In this document: in pieces, positions 6,823 to 14,792 of the stretch
Numbering within the stretch: position 1 is the stretch's first letter
Layout of the letters: each line of letters opens with the position of its first letter
Assembly (NCBI GenBank): GCA_017889545.1
Contig: JAGFZV010000027.1
Coordinates: forward strand, 1-33,529
DNA: 33,529 nt
Source: Bacillota bacterium
Lineage (GTDB): Bacteria > Bacillota > Negativicutes > CTSoil-072
Reading direction: 5' to 3'
Position numbers and translations under genes: made by a program
The notes under the pieces: generated by a model
What the model saw: the letters and a program-made list of their open reading frames with translations, nothing else
Told to the model about the DNA's origin: nothing
Databases searched by the model: none

Positions 6823-7605
6823 TTATTTACGATATCCAACGGTTGTCGCCAATATAATTTTTTGTTCGGGACGCAATTTTAAAATCTTAGATAATGTATC
6901 TTTATCTATACTAAGGCGTGGTACCGATGCGAAGCCTTCGGAAGTACAAAATAAGGCAACATTTTCAGCAATAAATCCTACGTCCAGGTTTGCCAATAAT
7001 ATCTTAGCATTTTCATCCGTTGTTCCTTTCAGCTTCGCCAGATCTGCAACATAAATCAAGTTGACCGGAGCAGCAGCTACATAAGCATCCAATCCGGCAT
7101 TTTTTCGATAATCACCTTCAACGATAGGAATTAACTCATTGCTTATTGGTGCGTACACATAAATCCCGTTCTTCATAACAATATAAATATCGAATTGTTG
7201 CATATTTCTAGCCGAAGGGGCAGTGCGACGTCCGTCTGCTCTCGTTATTCCGTCAGCAGCCCACAAAAGATTTGACAGATCTTGCAAGGAAAGAGGCTGG
7301 TCTGCGTAAGACCTTTCTGATTTTCTTTCCTTTAATACTTGCATTAGAGGTCGGCCTTTATCCATTTCGGGGGTATTGAGTTTGATTGTTGTTAGATTCA
7401 GAGGTTTTTCTGATACAGGGGGAATAGAAACGGTATTTTTAGAGGAGTTGTTGAGCCAGGTACGCTGGACTAATTCTGGGAGTTGAGCCGCTTTGTCTGC
7501 CAAGTATGAAATGCCTCCCTTATTATAGATAAGAAAACCGAATAGTGACAAAGCGATAAAGTTAAAAATGAATGATATGATAAAGGCTTTCTTTAAAGTT
7601 TTCAT
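6823..7605 (-). CDS. Membrane-anchored SagB-like nitroreductase
   Basis: The protein has 260 residues from the ATG at 7605. A TTG 15 bases upstream is part of the GGAGGG ribosome binding site and is not used. Residues 6-28 form one transmembrane anchor, so the catalytic part probably faces outward. From about residue 90 the sequence fits the SagB-type nitroreductase family: KERKSERSYADQPLSLQDL, NLLWAADGITR, then RTAPSARN, with a C-terminal GYRK. These are FMN enzymes; some oxidise azolines in modified peptides, others are reductases of unknown substrate. The neighbours give no peptide substrate or cyclodehydratase, so the role is open. Confidence 0.8.
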   Translation of the reverse strand: MKTLKKAFIISFIFNFIALSLFGFLIYNKGGISYLADKAAQLPELVQRTWLNNSSKNTVSIPPVSEKPLNLTTIKLNTPEMDKGRPLMQVLKERKSERSYADQPLSLQDLSNLLWAADGITRADGRRTAPSARNMQQFDIYIVMKNGIYVYAPISNELIPIVEGDYRKNAGLDAYVAAAPVNLIYVADLAKLKGTTDENAKILLANLDVGFIAENVALFCTSEGFASVPRLSIDKDTLSKILKLRPEQKIILATTVGYRK

Positions 7606-7913
7606 TCGTTTCCCTCCCAAAATCTTTTTGCTAAAGCACTAAGTCGTTATTAGTTGGAAGGCGGCATATAATTGTAGTATAACATATTATTCTACAATAG
7701 GGTTATATTACCAATCTAAATATTGATAAAGGGGTATAAAAATAAATTTGCTTTTCTTGTATTTGTATAGTATACTTAAAAAGTCCACAGATAAGGTCCA
7801 ACGAAATTGCCATTTGTCCTTCTCAAACTGTATTTTAGTAAGGGAAGTCCCAATGAATGTTCTCTTGAACCAAAAAATTCTGGGTAATACATTTGAGGAG
7901 GCTATATATTATT
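7606..7913. other. Divergent intergenic region
   Basis: It holds the ribosome binding site of the nitroreductase gene at its left edge, a good plus-strand promoter (7748-7776), and about 130 bases of leader before the zinc-ribbon gene. No further gene is supported. Confidence 0.5.
7748..7776 (+). promoter_or_regulatory. Promoter for the zinc-ribbon gene
   Basis: TTGCTT (7748-7753) and TATACT (7771-7776) are separated by 17 bases, close to the consensus for the housekeeping sigma factor. Confidence 0.6.
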
Positions 7914-8210
7914 ATGGCACAAGACAAAACTTTAACTTGCCGCGATTGCGGTGCGGAATTCATTTTCTCAGCATCAGAACAAGATTTCTTTGCAGAGAAA
8001 GGCTTCACTAATGAGCCAGGCCGTTGCCCTGATTGCAGAGCAGCTCGCAAACAACAAAACAATGGTCGCAGTGGTGGCGGATACCAACAACGCGAAATGC
8101 ATGATGCAACTTGTGCAGCTTGCGGAGTGAAAACTCAAGTTCCTTTCCGTCCAAGTGGCGATCGTCCTGTATATTGCAGAGATTGTTTCCAAAGCAACAA
8201 CAGACGCTAA
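7914..8210 (+). CDS. Small zinc-ribbon protein (CxxC-x(n)-CxxC)
   Basis: A 98-residue soluble protein beginning MAQDKTLTCRDCGAEF. It has two zinc-knuckle pairs in the first half (CRDC about residue 9 and CPDC about residue 37) and two more (CAAC about 66 and CRDC about 88), joined by an NNGRSGGG linker, so it probably binds two zinc ions. The N-terminal half, with the FAEKGFTNEPGRCPDCRAARK run, is a known small zinc-binding family common in Firmicutes. Its function is not established; nucleic-acid binding is often supposed. The ATG at 7914 is preferred because the family starts MA(Y)QDKTL. The AGGAGG site is a little far (12 bases). Confidence 0.8.
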   Translation: MAQDKTLTCRDCGAEFIFSASEQDFFAEKGFTNEPGRCPDCRAARKQQNNGRSGGGYQQREMHDATCAACGVKTQVPFRPSGDRPVYCRDCFQSNNRR

Positions 8211-8220
8211 GCTAAAGCCG

Positions 8221-8250
8221 AAATGCCCTTGTCATTTGACAAGGGCATTT
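8221..8250 (+). terminator. Intrinsic terminator after the zinc-ribbon gene
   Basis: AAATGCCCTTGTCA (8221-8234) pairs with TGACAAGGGCATTT (8237-8250), and the run of T continues to 8253. Confidence 0.85.
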
Positions 8251-8361
8251 TTTAGTGCCATGAATTTTCAAGTAACTTTTTCATAAAAAGGGATCGATTT
8301 GTTTTTGCCGAAAAGTGTATAAATACTTGCTGCGTTGGTTAGACGACAGGAGGGATAAATT

Positions 8362-9240
8362 ATGAGCCAAGGTTCAACAACACAAGTGAAAAAAGTCCTC
8401 TGGATAATTCTTTTTGCTAATCTGATCGTTGCAGTAACCAAAATTATCATCGGCAGTATCATTCAAAGCTCTAGCATGACAGCAGACGGGTTCCACTCCT
8501 TAACCGACGGAGTATCAAACATTATTGGGTTGATCGGCATTGGCTTAGCGTCTAAGCCGGTTGATAAAAATCATCCCTACGGGCATAAGAAATATGAATT
8601 TCTGACAAGCCTGTTCATCGGTGGAATGCTGCTGGTGATTGTAGCCAAGATCGTGCTTGAAGCGATAGAACGCATCGTTGATCCCATAATCCCACAATTT
8701 GGCGCGGAAACAATCGCAGCCTTGATTGCGACTCTGGTTGTAAACTTTGTTGTATGCGTGTATGAAAACAGGCAAGGAAAACGTTTAAATAGTTTTATTC
8801 TAATCTCAGATTCCCTGCATACGAAAAGTGATATTTATGTCTCATTGGGAGTCTTGCTGACATTAATTGGCATTAAATTGGGAGCGCCGCCAATCATTGA
8901 CCCAATCATGTCGATTATCGTCGGAGGCTTTATTATTCGGGCTGCAGTAGACATCATCAAATCGACCAGTGAAGTTCTTGTCGATAAAGCATCAGTTGAT
9001 TTGGCGTCAATTCAAGCTGTTGCAAAGAGTTTTGCACAAGTGGCGGATGTTCATGAAATCAGAAGCAGAGGCAGCGACACGGATGTATATGTCGATATGC
9101 ATATTATCATTGACCCCACGATGAATATCGAAGAAGCTCACGGGCTGGTGCATGAAATTGAAGAAAAACTAAAATCTGAAATAAATCCGCATATCCAGGT
9201 TATGGTCCACACCGAACCGCTCGGGAAGCAATCTGAGTAG
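8362..9240 (+). CDS. Cation diffusion facilitator (CDF) family metal exporter
   Basis: A 292-residue protein with about six membrane helices followed by a cytoplasmic metal-binding domain (from about residue 210). The two metal-site motifs of the family are present: DGFHSLTD (residues 42-49) and DSLHTKSD (150-157), giving the usual HxxxD pairs in helices 2 and 5. HPYGHKKYEF (71-80) is also typical. CDF proteins export Zn(II), Mn(II), Fe(II) or Co(II) in exchange for protons. The helix-2 site reads His/Asp, which is compatible with Zn or Fe/Mn transport and does not settle the metal. It starts at ATG 8362 after an AGGAGGG site. It stands alone between the zinc-ribbon gene and the glycan operon. 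Confidence 0.92.
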   Translation: MSQGSTTQVKKVLWIILFANLIVAVTKIIIGSIIQSSSMTADGFHSLTDGVSNIIGLIGIGLASKPVDKNHPYGHKKYEFLTSLFIGGMLLVIVAKIVLEAIERIVDPIIPQFGAETIAALIATLVVNFVVCVYENRQGKRLNSFILISDSLHTKSDIYVSLGVLLTLIGIKLGAPPIIDPIMSIIVGGFIIRAAVDIIKSTSEVLVDKASVDLASIQAVAKSFAQVADVHEIRSRGSDTDVYVDMHIIIDPTMNIEEAHGLVHEIEEKLKSEINPHIQVMVHTEPLGKQSE

Positions 9241-9372
9241 AAAGCAAAGGGTCTGCAAATTAAAATATAAAAAAGACAGAAAGTTTGGAATTCACCAAGA
9301 AGAAAAAGGTTGCTGATTTTCGCTAAATGGTGCAAAATAATAGAAGGTTTAGAATTGGGAGCTGGGTGAAAA

Positions 9373-10626
9373 GTGGATCAATTGGTTCAAATGGTGATGA
9401 CTCGAGCGGATCAATTTCGCCTGCGGTGTCAGGAACAGGAATTGACTTTTCTAGTGCCGTTGACGTTGCTGATTATTGCAAAAAACATGCTGTATTTATG
9501 TTGGCTGCTGTTTTCGGGCCGTGGACTGCCGCAGTCGGATGATGGAAAATGGTATATCAATTATGCCGGCGCTTTTCTGGAAAATTTGCGCGATGGCTTG
9601 GATGTCAATGATATCTTGTATTTTGGGTATAATGTGCTTTTGTCTGCGTTGATGGCGATTTTTCAGGATCCGGTGGCTGTCGTTGTCCTTCAGGGAATTG
9701 CAGCAGGACTCGGTGTGATCCTTGTGTATAAGATTGCCGCCATGTTGTTTAATCTTCGAACGGCTGTGATTGCATCCATCTTTTACGCTTGTATCTATGA
9801 ATTCACCCGCTGGTCGCTATACATTCTTTCGGACAGTTTTTTTGTCAGTCTGCTGCTGTTATGCGTATATTTTCTGCTTATGGCGCTGCATACTCCAGAG
9901 AAGCGTTATCGACGATTGTTTTTTGCGACCGCTTTGTATTTGGTAATTTTTCGGCCGACAGGGATTGTCATTATGGCTTTCATTGCAGTGTATGTATTGC
10001 TGCAGTTGGACCGTAAACGATTGCTGATGTTTTTCACAAAACATCGACAATGGTTTAGCTCTATGACAATAATGGTTCTGGCAGCGTTGATTTATTTGTA
10101 TATCAACAATACAATGGCTCTTTTTCTTCACTCAATGCAGGTTGAAGTACAAAAAGTACTGTATGACATTTACGCCAAAGGATGGGTGTATGATAAGTCA
10201 ACGTCTTTTGACCATATCTACCGGCCGGACTATGCAATGACTGTTCAAGACAGTGCAATTTTGAGTTTTATCTTGAATAATTGGCAAAATATTGTCATAC
10301 TGTGTTCTAAACGCGCTGTAGCTTTTCTTGGCACCTGGGTGTGGGACGCCAATTTCACGTCAGTGCTGGGCATCCTAAGTGCTGCGGTAAATCTGGTTCC
10401 TGCCTTCTTGTTTTTGACCGGAACGGTTTTGGCGATCAAAAACGGTCTTTTTAAACGGGCGTCGATCGTCTGGATGCCGGTAGTTGCTGTTTATTTTTTC
10501 TGTGTGGTATTATTTATTGATGCAATGTATCGCTACCAGTTTCCCGCTCTCCCTTTTATTGCCATCGTTGCTGCGTATGGAACGGAGAGAATCTTGGAAA
10601 AAGCCAAAACGGGTACAAAATATTGA
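9373..10626 (+). CDS. GT-C fold membrane glycosyltransferase (ArnT/PMT-like)
   Basis: A 417-residue polytopic membrane protein, first gene of the glycan operon. The first helix (about residues 27-48) is followed by an outside loop with GLPQSDDGKWYINYA (about 51-65). The paired acidic residues Asp56-Asp57 are where GT-C transferases (GT39, GT83 and relatives) keep the catalytic acid. Such enzymes move a sugar from a polyprenyl-phosphate donor to an acceptor on the outer face. The start is a GTG at 9373; an ATG at 9391 is possible but has no better ribosome site. The next gene starts 20 bases downstream. Donor and acceptor are unknown. Confidence 0.7.
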   Translation: MDQLVQMVMTRADQFRLRCQEQELTFLVPLTLLIIAKNMLYLCWLLFSGRGLPQSDDGKWYINYAGAFLENLRDGLDVNDILYFGYNVLLSALMAIFQDPVAVVVLQGIAAGLGVILVYKIAAMLFNLRTAVIASIFYACIYEFTRWSLYILSDSFFVSLLLLCVYFLLMALHTPEKRYRRLFFATALYLVIFRPTGIVIMAFIAVYVLLQLDRKRLLMFFTKHRQWFSSMTIMVLAALIYLYINNTMALFLHSMQVEVQKVLYDIYAKGWVYDKSTSFDHIYRPDYAMTVQDSAILSFILNNWQNIVILCSKRAVAFLGTWVWDANFTSVLGILSAAVNLVPAFLFLTGTVLAIKNGLFKRASIVWMPVVAVYFFCVVLFIDAMYRYQFPALPFIAIVAAYGTERILEKAKTGTKY

Positions 10627-10645
10627 TGAGGATGCGGTCGATTGT

Positions 10646-11353
10646 ATGAAAAAAACAAAAATGCTGATTGTTATTCCGGCCTTCAATGAACAAAACAATA
10701 TATTGAGTGTGGTTAGGCATGTCCAAACAGCTATTCCGCTTGCTGACATTCTGGTGATCAACGATTGCTCTGTTGATGCCACCTCGGATAAGGCCCGTTT
10801 GGCGCAAGAAGTCAAAGTCATCGATTTGCCGTGCAATTTAGGAATTGGCGGCGCGGTGCAGACTGGGTTCAAGTATGCCCGGGACAGAGGTTACGATTAT
10901 ATGGTGCAAATCGACGGTGATGGCCAGCATTTGCCGGAAGAAGTGGAGAAATTGACTCAAGCCATGAATGACAGCGGCAGTGACATGGTGATCGGTTCCC
11001 GTTTTTTGGATGTGCAGTCGTACCGCGCCACATGGCTCAGAAGGATAGGAATCAAAACGTTCTATTGGTTGTTCCGGTTGCTGATCAATACCAAAATTAC
11101 GGACAGTACGTCGGGATTCCGCCTTTATAACCGGAAAAGCATTGAAGTTTTGGCTAGATATTATGCCAATGATTATCCAGAACCGGACGCTATTATTTTG
11201 CTGAAAAAACATGGACTTAGGATATGCGAGGTGGGGGTTGAGATGCGGGCGAGAGTGCACGGAGCATCCTCCATAACAACGATTCGCAGTCCGTATTATA
11301 TGGTAAAAGTTGTATTGTCGGTTCTTTTATCCTGTTCCCGGACGAAGTGGTAA
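10646..11353 (+). CDS. Family 2 glycosyltransferase, polyprenyl-phosphate sugar synthase-like
   Basis: A 235-residue GT-A enzyme without membrane helices, like dolichyl-phosphate mannose synthase (DPM1). MLIVIPAFNEQNNI opens the fold, VINDCSVDAT follows, and QIDGDGQH carries the DxD motif (Asp90, Asp92) that holds the metal and nucleotide sugar. GSRFLD and TDSTSGFRLYNRK are family-typical. It should transfer a sugar from a nucleotide to undecaprenyl phosphate, providing the donor for the GT-C transferase upstream. A longer frame beginning at 10484 overlaps the previous gene and lacks homology there; the ATG at 10646 is preferred, with 10661 as an alternative. The ribosome binding site is weak and translation is probably coupled. 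Confidence 0.85.
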   Translation: MKKTKMLIVIPAFNEQNNILSVVRHVQTAIPLADILVINDCSVDATSDKARLAQEVKVIDLPCNLGIGGAVQTGFKYARDRGYDYMVQIDGDGQHLPEEVEKLTQAMNDSGSDMVIGSRFLDVQSYRATWLRRIGIKTFYWLFRLLINTKITDSTSGFRLYNRKSIEVLARYYANDYPEPDAIILLKKHGLRICEVGVEMRARVHGASSITTIRSPYYMVKVVLSVLLSCSRTKW

Positions 11354-11372
11354 TGATTGCGGGGGTGGTACT

Positions 11373-11738
11373 ATCTCTAAGATTCAAATTCTGGGAATTG
11401 CTTTCAGCCTGATCATCATCGCATCCGTTTTCTTCTTGGTGAGGGAAAGGATGCTGAAAGAAAAATATTCTTTGGTATGGTTCCTAATAGGCGCTTTTAC
11501 GCTGGTAATGTCTGTTTCCAAGGAATTGATGGATTTTTTTTCAGGCTTGATTGGGGTCGATTATGCCCCGTCTGCGTTTTTTGCTTTATTGATTGCTTGC
11601 TCTTACTTGCTGATGCTCAGCATGAGTGTCAGCATTTCGAATTTAAAGAGAAATAATAAGGCTTTGGCGCAAGAAGTGGGTTTAACGAAACTTAAGCTGG
11701 AAGAATTGGAAAAGAAATTGAACAAGGCGGAAGAATGA
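11373..11738 (+). CDS. DUF2304 membrane protein, apparent non-standard start
   Basis: Two hydrophobic helices (roughly residues 4-22 and 32-52), a third near residues 66-88, then a charged coiled-coil tail with LKRNNKALAQEV and LEELEKKLNKAEE. KIQILGIAFSL near the start and REKYSLVWFL after the first helix (here with an initial K-E) are DUF2304 features. DUF2304 genes often sit beside DPM1-like transferases and are thought to help polyprenyl-linked sugar synthesis. No ATG, GTG or TTG stands at the expected start. The only in-frame ATG, at 11310, overlaps the glycosyltransferase by 44 bases and adds 21 unlike residues. GGGGGTGG (11361-11368) is well placed for an ATC codon at 11373, used here provisionally. 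The stop overlaps the next start (ATGATGA). Confidence 0.65.
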   Translation: MSKIQILGIAFSLIIIASVFFLVRERMLKEKYSLVWFLIGAFTLVMSVSKELMDFFSGLIGVDYAPSAFFALLIACSYLLMLSMSVSISNLKRNNKALAQEVGLTKLKLEELEKKLNKAEE

Positions 11739-12088
11739 TGAAATATTTTATGCTGCTTGGCAGCGTGTCGATGGCTGTAGTTGCCAGTACGTTGCTGAAA
11801 ATCGGCAGCCGGACCGTGAATTTTGATAGCGGATTATGGGGAATTATGATAGGATATTTGAGCTCGCCCGTCATTGTCGGCGGCTTTGCCGCGTACGCAC
11901 TGGGAGCTTTACTCTGGGTGTATTGTCTGGCTGCTTTTGATCTCAGTTATGTTTCTTTTGTTTCCAGCATTCAATATGTGCTGCTGATATTGGTATCCAT
12001 CCTGATTTTTAATGAACAGATCAGCATGATGAAATGGATAGGCTGCGGGTTTATTATGATTGGTGTATTTTTTTGGTTGAAAGGATAA
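11735..12088 (+). CDS. Small EamA/SMR-type membrane protein (ArnE-like flippase candidate)
   Basis: A 117-residue protein with four helices, half the size of ordinary EamA transporters and similar to ArnE/ArnF, which move undecaprenyl-phosphate aminoarabinose across the membrane. Visible features are VVASTLLKIGSR in helix 1, YALGALLWVYCLAAFDLSYV, PS-like SFVSSIQYVLLILVSILIFNEQ and a final WIGCGFIMIGVFFWLKG, all standard for this family. ATG at 11735 or 11738; the start overlaps the DUF2304 stop, so translation is coupled. Between a lipid-sugar synthase and a GT-C transferase, a lipid-sugar flippase is the natural inference. Since only one such gene is present, a homodimer would be needed. Confidence 0.75.
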   Translation: MMKYFMLLGSVSMAVVASTLLKIGSRTVNFDSGLWGIMIGYLSSPVIVGGFAAYALGALLWVYCLAAFDLSYVSFVSSIQYVLLILVSILIFNEQISMMKWIGCGFIMIGVFFWLKG

Positions 12089-12095
12089 TCAAGAT

Positions 12096-13139
12096 ATGTT
12101 CCGGTGTGTTGCATATAATGAAGCATTACAAGAGGAATGGGACAAGTTGGCATTATCCCAAGGTACGATTTTTCACACAACAGCCTTCAGACGGGTCCTA
12201 TTGAAAACGTTTGGCTATGAATGCGCCTATCAGGCGGTGGTTGATGAAAAGGGATGTATCCATGCGCTGGTGCCGCTTTTGGCGAGCCGCAATCTAGGGT
12301 TGCAAAAAGTCGGCGTTGCACTGCCCTTCATTAATTATCTTGACGTGTGCGCCGTCAATGAAGAAGCCAGGCAGTTTGCTTTTGCTTCTATTCCGGCCAT
12401 TAAAGACCGGTTGGAACTGGCTTATGTGGAACTGCGCTTGAAAGAGCAGGAATTGAAGCAGCCGGGGTGGACTTCTCATTTGGAGAATTACACGTTTGAG
12501 CTGTCATTGTCGGGGGATGAAGAGCAAGTGCTGGCTCAATCCAGCGCCAGCAACCGTAATCATGTCCGGAAAGTTTACAGGAACAACTGGTTTCAGGTCT
12601 CTTTTGATCAAGAGCATCTTGACGCTTTCTATCGCGTGTACGTGAAACGGATGAAGCAGCTGGGATCTCCGGCTCCGTCGATCCGTTTTTTTAAGCAATT
12701 TTTTGAATGCATGCCCGATCATACTTTCTTATTGACTGTCCTGGATGCGCGGACGAACCAAGTGACAGGAGGCATGCTGCTGATTGCCAGCCCCAGCAAT
12801 GGGACGCTATATTATCCCTATGGAGCCAATCTTGTAGAATACAATGGGAAATACTTGAATAATTTCATGTACTGGGAAGCGGCAAAACTTGGTATGCGCC
12901 TGGGCTTGCAGCAGTTGGATCTTGGACGGTCGCAAGCAGGAACAGGCACATTTCGGTATAAAGAACAGTGGGGAGCGACAGCCAGGCAATTGCGTTATTT
13001 GGTATGCGTTCCGGATTGTGAAAAAGCTGGCCCGGTCGACCGGAATAAATTGAGTTTGTATGTTGAGTTGTGGAAGAAAATGCCGCAATGGATCACGGAC
13101 GCGGTGGGAAAACGATTGATCAGGTACCTATTACCGTAA
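12096..13139 (+). CDS. FemAB/GNAT-like acyl- or aminoacyl-transferase
   Basis: A 347-residue soluble protein with two GNAT-like halves as in FemAB proteins. The N-terminal half includes GTIFHTTAFRRVL and a LVPLL strand near residue 58; the C-terminal half contains SASNRNHVRKVYRN (about residues 148-161), then NQVTGGMLLIASPSNGTLYYPYGA and LQQLDLGRSQAGTGTFRYKEQWG (from about 268), which match the FemAB-like proteins found in exosortase-linked exopolysaccharide clusters. Such proteins transfer amino acids or acyl groups to cell-wall or polysaccharide precursors. ATG at 12096 is seven bases after the preceding stop. The donor and acceptor are unknown, but the position suggests that the operon's glycan is modified. 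Confidence 0.75.
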   Translation: MFRCVAYNEALQEEWDKLALSQGTIFHTTAFRRVLLKTFGYECAYQAVVDEKGCIHALVPLLASRNLGLQKVGVALPFINYLDVCAVNEEARQFAFASIPAIKDRLELAYVELRLKEQELKQPGWTSHLENYTFELSLSGDEEQVLAQSSASNRNHVRKVYRNNWFQVSFDQEHLDAFYRVYVKRMKQLGSPAPSIRFFKQFFECMPDHTFLLTVLDARTNQVTGGMLLIASPSNGTLYYPYGANLVEYNGKYLNNFMYWEAAKLGMRLGLQQLDLGRSQAGTGTFRYKEQWGATARQLRYLVCVPDCEKAGPVDRNKLSLYVELWKKMPQWITDAVGKRLIRYLLP

Positions 13140-13163
13140 TTTGAAATGGTGGGGGTCTACAGA

Positions 13164-13829
13164 GTGGGCAATTCCGATTGGAAAGATTATTTTGACCAAA
13201 AGGCGGCAAAGCACGGCGCTTCAGTCAAATCATCCGATTATTTTGATGATGCCAGTTTTTTTATGCAGCGGGATAACACCTTGCGCTGGCTGGGAGAACT
13301 GGAGGAGAAAACCATCTTGGATGCGGGCTGCGGCGTAGGAGCCTTTAGTGAGCCGTTGACAAAGCACAACACCGTATATGGAGTTGATTTTTCCGCGAAG
13401 AGTCTTGAATTTGCTGCAGCAAGAGGCCTGCGGACAAAGATGGATGACCTGACGGCTTTAAGTTTTGCTGCAGCCACTTTTGACGTAGTGCTTTGCATTG
13501 GCGTTATTCAGCTGATCGAAGATCATATGTCAGTGCTTAAAGAACTGGCCAGAGTCACGAAGCCGGGGGGGACGATGCTCATACAAACCTTGCACAAGGG
13601 CTCCATTCAGCGTAAATTGCTCGGGCTATTTGAACGCAGCAAAAAATTCGATAAGATGTATGGCATGGATGAGCTGCAAACAGCATTTTGCCAATGTGGT
13701 TTTGAAAAGTTTGAATTTTTGAAGATGTATCATCCCTTTACATTTGTGACTACAGGCAGCGGGGAAAAAGGAATAGGCAATCTGTTCTGTACTTCCTTCG
13801 CGATTAAGGGGAGAAAGAAAATTGATTAA
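13164..13829 (+). CDS. SAM-dependent methyltransferase (class I)
   Basis: A 221-residue Rossmann-fold methyltransferase. Motif I is ILDAGCGVGAF (about residues 51-61), followed by YGVDFS as the acidic end of strand 2, then FDVVLCIGVIQLIED and a VTKPGGTMLIQTLHKG post-motif. The frame could begin at ATG 13146, but GGTGGGGG lies eight bases before the GTG at 13164, and the product then starts MGNSDWKDYFDQKA, a common opening for this group, so the GTG is preferred. It lies 24 bases after the FemAB-like gene and its last codons overlap the deacetylase start by eight bases. The substrate may be a glycan hydroxyl, amine or carboxylate. Confidence 0.82.
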   Translation: MGNSDWKDYFDQKAAKHGASVKSSDYFDDASFFMQRDNTLRWLGELEEKTILDAGCGVGAFSEPLTKHNTVYGVDFSAKSLEFAAARGLRTKMDDLTALSFAAATFDVVLCIGVIQLIEDHMSVLKELARVTKPGGTMLIQTLHKGSIQRKLLGLFERSKKFDKMYGMDELQTAFCQCGFEKFEFLKMYHPFTFVTTGSGEKGIGNLFCTSFAIKGRKKID

Positions 13830-14694
13830 CATTTCTCCACACACCAATGTATGTAATCTGTTGACGTTTGATACCGAGGAATGGTTTCATGCAAATTATG
13901 ACAGGGTGAACTTGGCGGAATGCCGGGGTAAAGGCTCGAATTTTCGGCAACAGATGGATGGTTTGCTGCAATTGTGCAGCGATACGGGCTGCAAGGCAAC
14001 CTTTTTTGTGTTGGGATGCATTGGAGAGGACTATCCTGACGTCGTTCGGTCGATTGTCCGGTCTGGGCATGAGGTTGCTTCCCATGGTTACAGTCACCAA
14101 CTGGCATATACGCAAACCCGGGAGGTCTTCCGGGCTGATGTGAAGAAGTCGGTTTCTATTTTGGAAAACCTGACCGGCATGAAGGTGCAGGGATACCGGG
14201 CGCCTTCATGGTCGATTGTTGAAAAAAACCTGCATTATCTGGAAACACTGGAGGAACTGGGAATTTCCTACGATGCCAGTATTTTTCCGGTCAAAACGTT
14301 TTTGTACGGCATTCCTGATGCGCCTACGACAATCCATCATCCGCGCGTGAATGGACGCGAACTTAATTTATTTGAGGTTCCCATGTCGGTTACGCGGCTA
14401 TTTGGGAAAAATATCGGCTACTCCGGCGGGTTTTATTTCCGCTTTTTCCCACATTTTTTTATCAAACAATGTATTCAGAGAGCAAACCGCCGAGGAGAAA
14501 ACGCGATTGTATATCTGCATCCCCGCGAAATTGATGCAGAGGAGCGGCGTCTGAGCCTGTCCTGGAAGGAAGCGTTTATCCACTTTCATAACATCCGGGG
14601 GACGAAGGACAAATTGGAGAGGATTATGAAGGAATTTACCTTCATCTCCATCGCTGAACATTTGCGGCGAATGCAGCAAGACCAACGGAGTTAA
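13822..14694 (+). CDS. Polysaccharide deacetylase, exopolysaccharide type (DUF3473)
   Basis: A 290-residue NodB-like carbohydrate esterase. Catalytic motifs are present: LLTFDTEEWFH (Asp17 with the acidic pair following), SHGYSH (His88, His92 as metal ligands), GYRAPSWS (Arg126) and YLHPREID (His233). RAPSWS, YDASIFP and the YLHPREID ending mark the DUF3473-containing group seen in exosortase A exopolysaccharide clusters. It removes N-acetyl groups from sugars with a metal ion. The start is TTG 13822, placed eight bases after GGGGAG, overlapping the methyltransferase end. No signal peptide is seen, so it may act on a cytoplasmic lipid-linked precursor. It is the last clear gene of the operon. 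Confidence 0.87.
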   Translation: MINISPHTNVCNLLTFDTEEWFHANYDRVNLAECRGKGSNFRQQMDGLLQLCSDTGCKATFFVLGCIGEDYPDVVRSIVRSGHEVASHGYSHQLAYTQTREVFRADVKKSVSILENLTGMKVQGYRAPSWSIVEKNLHYLETLEELGISYDASIFPVKTFLYGIPDAPTTIHHPRVNGRELNLFEVPMSVTRLFGKNIGYSGGFYFRFFPHFFIKQCIQRANRRGENAIVYLHPREIDAEERRLSLSWKEAFIHFHNIRGTKDKLERIMKEFTFISIAEHLRRMQQDQRS

Positions 14695-14711
14695 TCCTCT
14701 GGAGGGCAACA

Positions 14712-14792
14712 ATGGTACCCGTTCATACCAAAAATTTGAGAGGGGTTTGTAATTTTGTCACACGCAGGATTTCGAATTTATACAAAAATTAA
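14712..14792 (+). CDS. Possible 26-residue leader peptide before the RraA-like gene
   Basis: An ATG at 14712 follows GGAGGG with five bases between, a better ribosome binding site than that of the next gene. The short product starts MVPVHTKNLRGV and ends inside the first codons of the RraA-like gene in another frame. It may couple translation or be chance; I know no similar peptide. Confidence 0.25.
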   Translation: MVPVHTKNLRGVCNFVTRRISNLYKN

